Shown here: positions 61,294 to 64,000 of the stretch, in pieces
How the letters are laid out: every line of letters begins with the position of its first letter
Numbering within the stretch: the stretch's first letter is position 1
Assembly: GCA_964352215.1 (NCBI GenBank)
Contig: CAYGRE010000004.1
Location: forward strand, 1-64,000
Length of the DNA stretch: 64,000 nucleotides
Direction: 5' to 3'
Origin: CAWUKT01 sp964352215
GTDB lineage: Bacteria; Bacteroidota; Bacteroidia; J057; JADKCL01
Program-made: the position numbers and the translations under genes
Notes under the pieces: generated by a model
What the model was told of the DNA's origin: nothing
Database searches by the model: none
The model's input: the letters and a program-made list of their open reading frames with translations, nothing else

Positions 61294-62427
61294 TTAATAA
61301 TTTCTGTAAAACCCTTGGAGACGACCCACGACCTGGTCATAGATCGGCTTGGTAAACTCGATGAACAACTGCTGTGGTGGAGGCGGCATTTGCTCTCTCC
61401 CTCTGCAGAGTGCCAATTGCTCCTTGGAGAGTGCGCGCTCATCTCCATTGAATGAGCCCCATTCGCAGGTCCAGGCAAACCCACCCGGAAACTTATCTCT
61501 GGTCAACACCCGGTCGTTGCGGTTGTCAATCACCTGGAAATCCAGCAAACCATTGGAATCCACCGTTTTTCTAAAGGTCCTCAACTCAGCACTGACAGAA
61601 CCATAAACAGGATTTTCTCCTCTACCCTGCTTTCCGATCACAACAGAATCCTTGGTCACCTTTTCCACGGTCTCTTTGATATAATGCTGTCCGACCACAA
61701 AGTCATCAAATTGGAACAGGACGACATGGTCAATCCCGACTCCATTGCCCTGAATCTGCCGTGGGGTATGGAACCGGACAAAGTCGTTGATCCGGGTATT
61801 GATGAGGTATTCATTGATCTTGTCCTGAAAAAACTCATTGCTGATCTGGAGGGCCTGGGAATGGACGGGAATCCTTTCTACCAACACTTGCAGGGTGGCC
61901 ATTTCTCTTGCTTCGGCAATCTTCTGATTCACATTCTTATAGCCTGGCTGGAAACGTCCGGCAGTTTTATAGTGAAAGAATGCATCTTTGGCACTTTGCC
62001 GGGTTCCTATATTGATGGACTGATCTCCCAGGGCATAGCGGACTTCGGCGGCTTTGAGTGCGGCCTGGTTCGCTTCATTGACATAAGAGCGGCGAGACTT
62101 GGCCAGTGGACGGCAAGTCGGGCAGCGTTCAATCTCATCGTTCAGGCGGTTCAGCAATTGGTATTGCTCATATACACTCTCCCATTTGAATTGATTGTTG
62201 GAAGTCTTCTGACGGGCAATCAATCCTTCATGGTAATCCTGTGCCAATGGATAACCCCGGTGCAGGGTCTGCTTGGCCTTCTTATTGTCCGGGCTCTTGC
62301 GGAGGCGGGTGATCGACTGCATCACTGCCTCATAATAATTCCCTTTCTCCAGGCTGTTCTTTCCAGACGAACAGCCAATAAAGACGAACGTAGCAGACAG
62401 TAATAGTATAAGTAGATTTCGGGTCAT
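61294..62427 (-). CDS. lipoprotein with TPR-like helices, function unknown
   Basis: The 377-residue lipoprotein has the signal MTRNLLILLLSATFVFIGCS (Cys19). The first part of the mature protein (25-175) is helical and TPR-like (SLEKGNYYEAVMQSITRLRK, SAKDAFFHYKTAGRFQPGYK) and holds a Cys pair in RCPTCRPLAKS. The second part (175-377) is mixed alpha/beta with RNDRVLTRDKFPGGFAWTCE and WGSFNGDERALSKEQLALC. I believe similar lipoproteins occur across Bacteroidota, but none has a known role to my knowledge. It lies between the DegT gene and the charged exported protein on the same strand. Confidence 0.8.
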   Translation of the reverse strand: MTRNLLILLLSATFVFIGCSSGKNSLEKGNYYEAVMQSITRLRKSPDNKKAKQTLHRGYPLAQDYHEGLIARQKTSNNQFKWESVYEQYQLLNRLNDEIERCPTCRPLAKSRRSYVNEANQAALKAAEVRYALGDQSINIGTRQSAKDAFFHYKTAGRFQPGYKNVNQKIAEAREMATLQVLVERIPVHSQALQISNEFFQDKINEYLINTRINDFVRFHTPRQIQGNGVGIDHVVLFQFDDFVVGQHYIKETVEKVTKDSVVIGKQGRGENPVYGSVSAELRTFRKTVDSNGLLDFQVIDNRNDRVLTRDKFPGGFAWTCEWGSFNGDERALSKEQLALCRGREQMPPPPQQLFIEFTKPIYDQVVGRLQGFYRNY

Positions 62428-62511
62428 AATTCTATGTAGGTTTCAAATCAGGTTTCCGGGGTATTTTCCGAACACCGCCATAATTTAATGAATTTCTTAT
62501 TTCAAGCTACT

Positions 62512-63675
62512 TCAACGACGATTTTGCTGAAGAAGATTTGCCAGGGTATCAATCACATAAGATACATCCCGATCGGTCATGGCGGGGTAAAAAGGCAGGC
62601 TGATGACATTCCCGCCAATGAATTCTGCATGGGGATAGGCACCCGGCACGGTACAAAACTGATTTCTGTACCAGGAAAACAGGTGGATCGGTACGTAATT
62701 GACTGAGAGTTCAACCCCTCTTTCCCGGGCGGCCTTCAGAAAGGCTTCCCTGGAAATTTTAAGTTTATCGGGATTCAATACCATCTGAAACAGGTGGAGA
62801 CTCGGTTTTCCTCTGGGGTTTTGCCGGATCACTTCTACTTCCGCTAAAGGTAAAAATGCCTTCAGATAGTGCTGATGGATTTCTACCCGACGCCGGTACA
62901 TCTCCCCGAGTTTCTTGAACTGCTGCAATCCGATCCCGGCCTGGAGATCAGTCATATTGGCTTTATAGCCCGGCATCACCACGTCGTAAAGGGGCATACC
63001 CTCCACTTCCATGCGCTGGAAGGTGCCTTTGTCCAGACCATGCCGGCTGAGGACAGACAGCAGGTGCCTGAGTTCTTCATCACGACAGGTAACCATTCCC
63101 CCTTCGGCCGCGGTGATGTTCTTGGTCGGATAAAAGGAAAATCTGCCCGCATAGCCAAAGGTTCCCAGGGGTTTGCCCATGAATTCTCCTTCGATGGCAT
63201 GGGCGCAATCTTCGACCACTTCCAGTTCGTGGGCGGTTGCCAGTTCCATGATCCGGTCCATTTCGCAAGGGTTCCCTCCGATGTGAACTGGCAGGATCGC
63301 TCTGGTGCGTGGGCCAATCTTTCGCTCAATCTGATCGGGATCGATATTCATGGTCACCGGATCGATATCGGCAAATACCACCTTTCCCCCGGCATGGACG
63401 ATGCAGTTAGAGGTCGCCACAAAGCTCATTGGGGTGGTGATAACCTCATCTCCCGGTTTTAAATCCAGACTTTTCAGGGCAAGGAAGATGCCATCCGTAC
63501 AACTACTGACGGCCAGGGAAGGTACCCCGCCCTTCAATTCACTGAAGGCTTTTTCGAAAGCGGTAACCCGGGGGCCAGAGGTTAACCAGCCACTCTTCAG
63601 GGTGGCGACAACTTCCTGGATTTCCTCGTCGGTAATCCAGTAGCGGTGGTATGGAACATGGTGATCGATGATCAG
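62512..63675 (-). CDS. DegT/DnrJ/EryC1/StrS family aminotransferase, CTG start
   Basis: These 387-residue PLP-dependent enzymes transfer an amino group to keto-sugars for surface glycans. Family features are SGWLTSGPRVTAFEKAF (residues 29-45), SSCTDGIFLALKSL, VEDCAHAIEG, and FSFYPTKNITAAEGG with the PLP lysine. ATG, GTG and TTG are absent from the conserved N-terminus: the first is the TTG at 63537, which would remove 46 residues. The frame is open back to a CTG at 63675 that overlaps the stop of the upstream carB gene (CTGA), the same geometry as the ATGA overlaps elsewhere. I therefore call CTG as start. It is probably translationally coupled to carB. Confidence 0.86.
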   Translation of the reverse strand: MIIDHHVPYHRYWITDEEIQEVVATLKSGWLTSGPRVTAFEKAFSELKGGVPSLAVSSCTDGIFLALKSLDLKPGDEVITTPMSFVATSNCIVHAGGKVVFADIDPVTMNIDPDQIERKIGPRTRAILPVHIGGNPCEMDRIMELATAHELEVVEDCAHAIEGEFMGKPLGTFGYAGRFSFYPTKNITAAEGGMVTCRDEELRHLLSVLSRHGLDKGTFQRMEVEGMPLYDVVMPGYKANMTDLQAGIGLQQFKKLGEMYRRRVEIHQHYLKAFLPLAEVEVIRQNPRGKPSLHLFQMVLNPDKLKISREAFLKAARERGVELSVNYVPIHLFSWYRNQFCTVPGAYPHAEFIGGNVISLPFYPAMTDRDVSYVIDTLANLLQQNRR

Positions 63676-64000
63676 CGGCTCAGGTAAAGATTTCGCTCAC
63701 GGTACAGTTTAAGGAAAAATTCGTCGTTGAGGTCATCAATAAAATAAATGGCCTCTCCGGTGGACTTCATTTCCGGCCCCAGTTCTTTGTTGACGTTGGG
63801 GAACTTGTGGAACGAGAAAACTGCCTGTTTAATTGCGTAGCCTGTGAGTTTGGGGTTGAATTCGAAGTCGGTCAACTTGTGGGTGCCCAGCATGACCTTG
63901 GTGGCATAGTTGACATAAGGAATTCCATGTGCTTTGGCGATGAAAGGCACCGTCCTGGAGGCACGTGGATTGGCTTCGATGATATAGACTTTTTCATGGT
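63672..64000 (-). CDS. carB: carbamoyl-phosphate synthase large subunit, C-terminal fragment
   Basis: The gene runs off the end of the window; about 108 C-terminal codons are visible. The sequence (YIIEANPRASRTVPFIAKAHG, then YVNYATKVMLGTHKLT and GPEMKSTGEAIYFIDDLND) is the end of the second ATP-grasp domain and the start of what is usually the allosteric MGS-like domain. It stops about 35 residues after KSTGEA, at YRERNLYLSR, so that C-terminal domain, which in other bacteria binds UMP and ornithine, is essentially absent. This short form fits what I recall of Bacteroidota CarB. The enzyme makes carbamoyl phosphate for arginine and pyrimidines. Confidence 0.93.
   Translation of the reverse strand, partial: HEKVYIIEANPRASRTVPFIAKAHGIPYVNYATKVMLGTHKLTDFEFNPKLTGYAIKQAVFSFHKFPNVNKELGPEMKSTGEAIYFIDDLNDEFFLKLYRERNLYLSR

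Overview
The window reads as the chromosome of a Bacteroidota bacterium, most likely from the Saprospiria (Lewinella/Haliscomenobacter-like); this placement is inferred from gene content alone. Nine predicted secreted proteins end in a type A type IX secretion system (T9SS) sorting domain. There are many lipoproteins, families that I know mainly from Bacteroidota (DUF2851, DUF6787, TIGR01777 oxidoreductase), and several copies of the Bacteroidota -7 promoter element TAnnTTTG. No rRNA, tRNA, CRISPR array, insertion sequence or prophage was recognised.

Layout. 1-10.5 kb: the end of a flavin oxidoreductase coupled to a polytopic membrane protein, a GT9 glycosyltransferase, an MBOAT plus SGNH-like pair suited to O-acetylating a surface polysaccharide with a beta-barrel gene between them, a DUF885 lipoprotein, two small membrane proteins and a PhoD-like phosphatase. 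10.6-15.4 kb: an ankyrin lipoprotein, a saccharopine-dehydrogenase-like reductase, a GNAT acetyltransferase that runs in frame into a lipoprotein, and another lipoprotein. 15.6-23.5 kb: a secreted metalloprotease, an ECF sigma/anti-sigma-like pair, a small T9SS cargo and a secreted subtilase. 23.8-33.9 kb: divergent mtnA and gamma-glutamyltransferase, then lipoproteins, a heme-motif/beta-propeller lipoprotein and two T9SS cargo proteins. 34-43.8 kb: DUF2851, a NeuD-like acetyltransferase, two tandem paralogous surface proteins of about 950-970 residues, and housekeeping-type genes.

43.8-46 kb is the least ordinary stretch: an orphan promoter followed by a perfect hairpin, a Uma2-family pseudogene with an internal deletion, and about 1 kb of non-coding DNA made of degenerate direct and inverted repeats. 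46-53 kb: an AraC-type regulator, an SDR oxidoreductase and a 1551-residue SprB-repeat adhesin-like protein. 53-57 kb: a GT-C membrane glycosyltransferase, then a two-gene unit that is my best candidate for an undescribed system. Its first gene has a low-complexity leader, an SH3-like domain and a putative Cys-His hydrolase; an overlapping lipoprotein follows, suggesting an effector and its immunity protein. 57.4-64 kb, all on the minus strand: a modular M43 metalloprotease, a charged exported protein, a lipoprotein, and a DegT aminotransferase whose only sensible start is a CTG overlapping the stop of carB.

Recurrent themes. Short tandem repeats with unrelated units sit just behind many stop codons (units of 10, 14, 16, 20 and 36 bp), and low-complexity insertions occur inside otherwise conserved proteins. 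In four genes the TAnnTTTG box ends only 4-5 nt before the start codon, which implies leaderless or nearly leaderless mRNAs.
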